64,000 nucleotides of DNA, taken from positions 7,142,501 through 7,206,500 of the forward strand of contig OY783200.1 in the NCBI GenBank assembly GCA_963678675.1. The letters are read 5' to 3'. Under the pieces are notes generated by a model, which made no database searches, was not told the DNA's origin, and saw only the letters and a list, made by a program, of their open reading frames with translations. The DNA comes from Xiphydria camelus. Its lineage: Eukaryota; Arthropoda; Insecta; Hymenoptera; Xiphydriidae. Within the stretch, counting starts at the first letter, position 1; each line of letters opens with the position of its first letter. Shown in pieces: positions 63,307-64,000 of this stretch. The translations under genes were made by a program, and so were the position numbers.

Positions 63307-64000
63307 ATGTTGCCTAACAAAGCGTTCCATGAACTCGGTAATAGACAACGCGCTGTTCGCATTAATGTTGCGCGGGCTCGTGTTAGAGACAATGTTGATA
63401 ATAATGCAGTGGAAGACAACATACAATACGAAGGACATGAAAATCAAGCTCCTGCTAACGCTCCTGTCATGTAAGTAATTTCGTTTTCAATACATTGTTC
63501 AAAAAAATAGAAAATAAATGTTTGTATTAATTACATTGTTCCAAAAACGTGATTAACTGCTTTCATTTTGAAAATGTATCACTGAGGTTTGATAACCGTA
63601 ATAGCAGCAAGAATCTTGAAAAGTAGGAGGATTTTTTAAGCTAAATAACCAATGAAGAAGCAAAAAATTATCGATCAATAAGTGACAGCTGAAATTAATC
63701 ACAAACTATTATGGATTTGTAAAAACAAGCAATTAAAATGAAATTAATATATATATATTTATTTTATTTTATTTCAGAGATGCAGTAAATGATGGCCACG
63801 TTTTGGACCCAGCGCATATGATTGACCCATGGGAAAATCTGTTGCATAATTTACAATTCAACAATGAAAATATGTAAGCTGATTTTGTAATTTTAATAAT
63901 AAGTTCACTTTAACGCCCAGATAATTTTACAGGATGTTGATAGGAGAACCCGTTGCTGACATACAACAGGTTCACGACCACATTAATGGAGATGATTTCA
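63307..64000 (+). CDS. 5' end of an unrecognised gene, cut by the window edge
   Basis: Exon 1 is 63307-63470 (MLPNKAFHELGNRQRAVRIN, then an acidic Asn-rich part), exon 2 is 63778-63873 (DAVNDGHVLDPAHMIDPW) and exon 3 starts at 63933 (MMLIGEPVADIQQVHDHING). Phases 2 and 2 agree across both introns, which have standard GT-AG ends. The N-terminus with a short basic ELGNRQRAVR segment and acidic linker resembles the start of CACTA-like transposases, but this is a guess. It is divergent from the BEN-like gene, about 420 bp away. Confidence 0.5.

Overview
The window is arthropod nuclear DNA, most likely an insect and possibly a hymenopteran. The reasons are short GT-AG introns, TATA plus TCAGT promoters, and a dense mixture of cut-and-paste transposons. 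There is no rRNA, tRNA, CRISPR array or bacterial-style operon. I recognise no certain conserved host gene. Almost everything readable is mobile DNA or its remains. Layout: (1) 1-9180 is a graveyard of hairpin and TIR elements plus one decayed gene (3982-6890) of a widespread transposon-like family with a FEN1/XPG-like motif. (2) About 9180-43085 is a nested, partly palindromic cluster of at least six partial copies (called P1-P6 here) of one Polinton/Maverick (adintovirus-like) element family. (3) 43086-53398 holds a promoter plus transposon-like gene, a dispersed LTR-like repeat, a complete DD41D mariner with near-perfect 416-bp TIRs and an intact intron-containing transposase, and decayed transposase fragments. 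(4) 53399-59887 is a complete CMC/CACTA-like transposon with two intact genes, a DDE transposase and a DUF4806-like protein. (5) 60238-64000 holds a BEN-domain-like gene on the minus strand and the 5' end of a divergent plus-strand gene.

The Polinton copies together support one gene order: TIR - OB-like small protein (>) - spliced Glu-rich protein (>) - DVQGF/VKG protein (<) - major capsid (<) - small Ser-rich ORF (<) - minor capsid/penton (<) - adenain-like protease (<) - PLA2/pX-like minor capsid (<) - packaging ATPase (>) - WDDPNELV protein (>) - collagen-like protein (>) - [deleted in every copy] - protein-primed PolB (<) - TIR. No integrase is visible in any copy. P5 keeps intact ORFs for the major and minor capsid proteins and for the OB-like protein. 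P4 (19964-30142) has both TIR ends and a clean 6-bp duplication GACATC. It is an internally deleted derivative that transposed into the ATPase gene of P5. P2 and P5 face each other with the same PLA2 gene fragment, inverted, outside both ends, so this is an inverted duplication and not a simple insertion.

The elements would have worked together as a virus-like module: PolB for replication, ATPase and protease for packaging and maturation, capsid proteins for the virion, and TIRs dense in E2F-like (GGCGGGAAA), E-box (CACGTG) and CCAAT motifs as a shared control region. As they stand, PolB, ATPase, PLA2 protein and protease are all broken or truncated, so the cluster is not autonomous. Copy labels P1-P6 and identity figures are my own estimates by eye.
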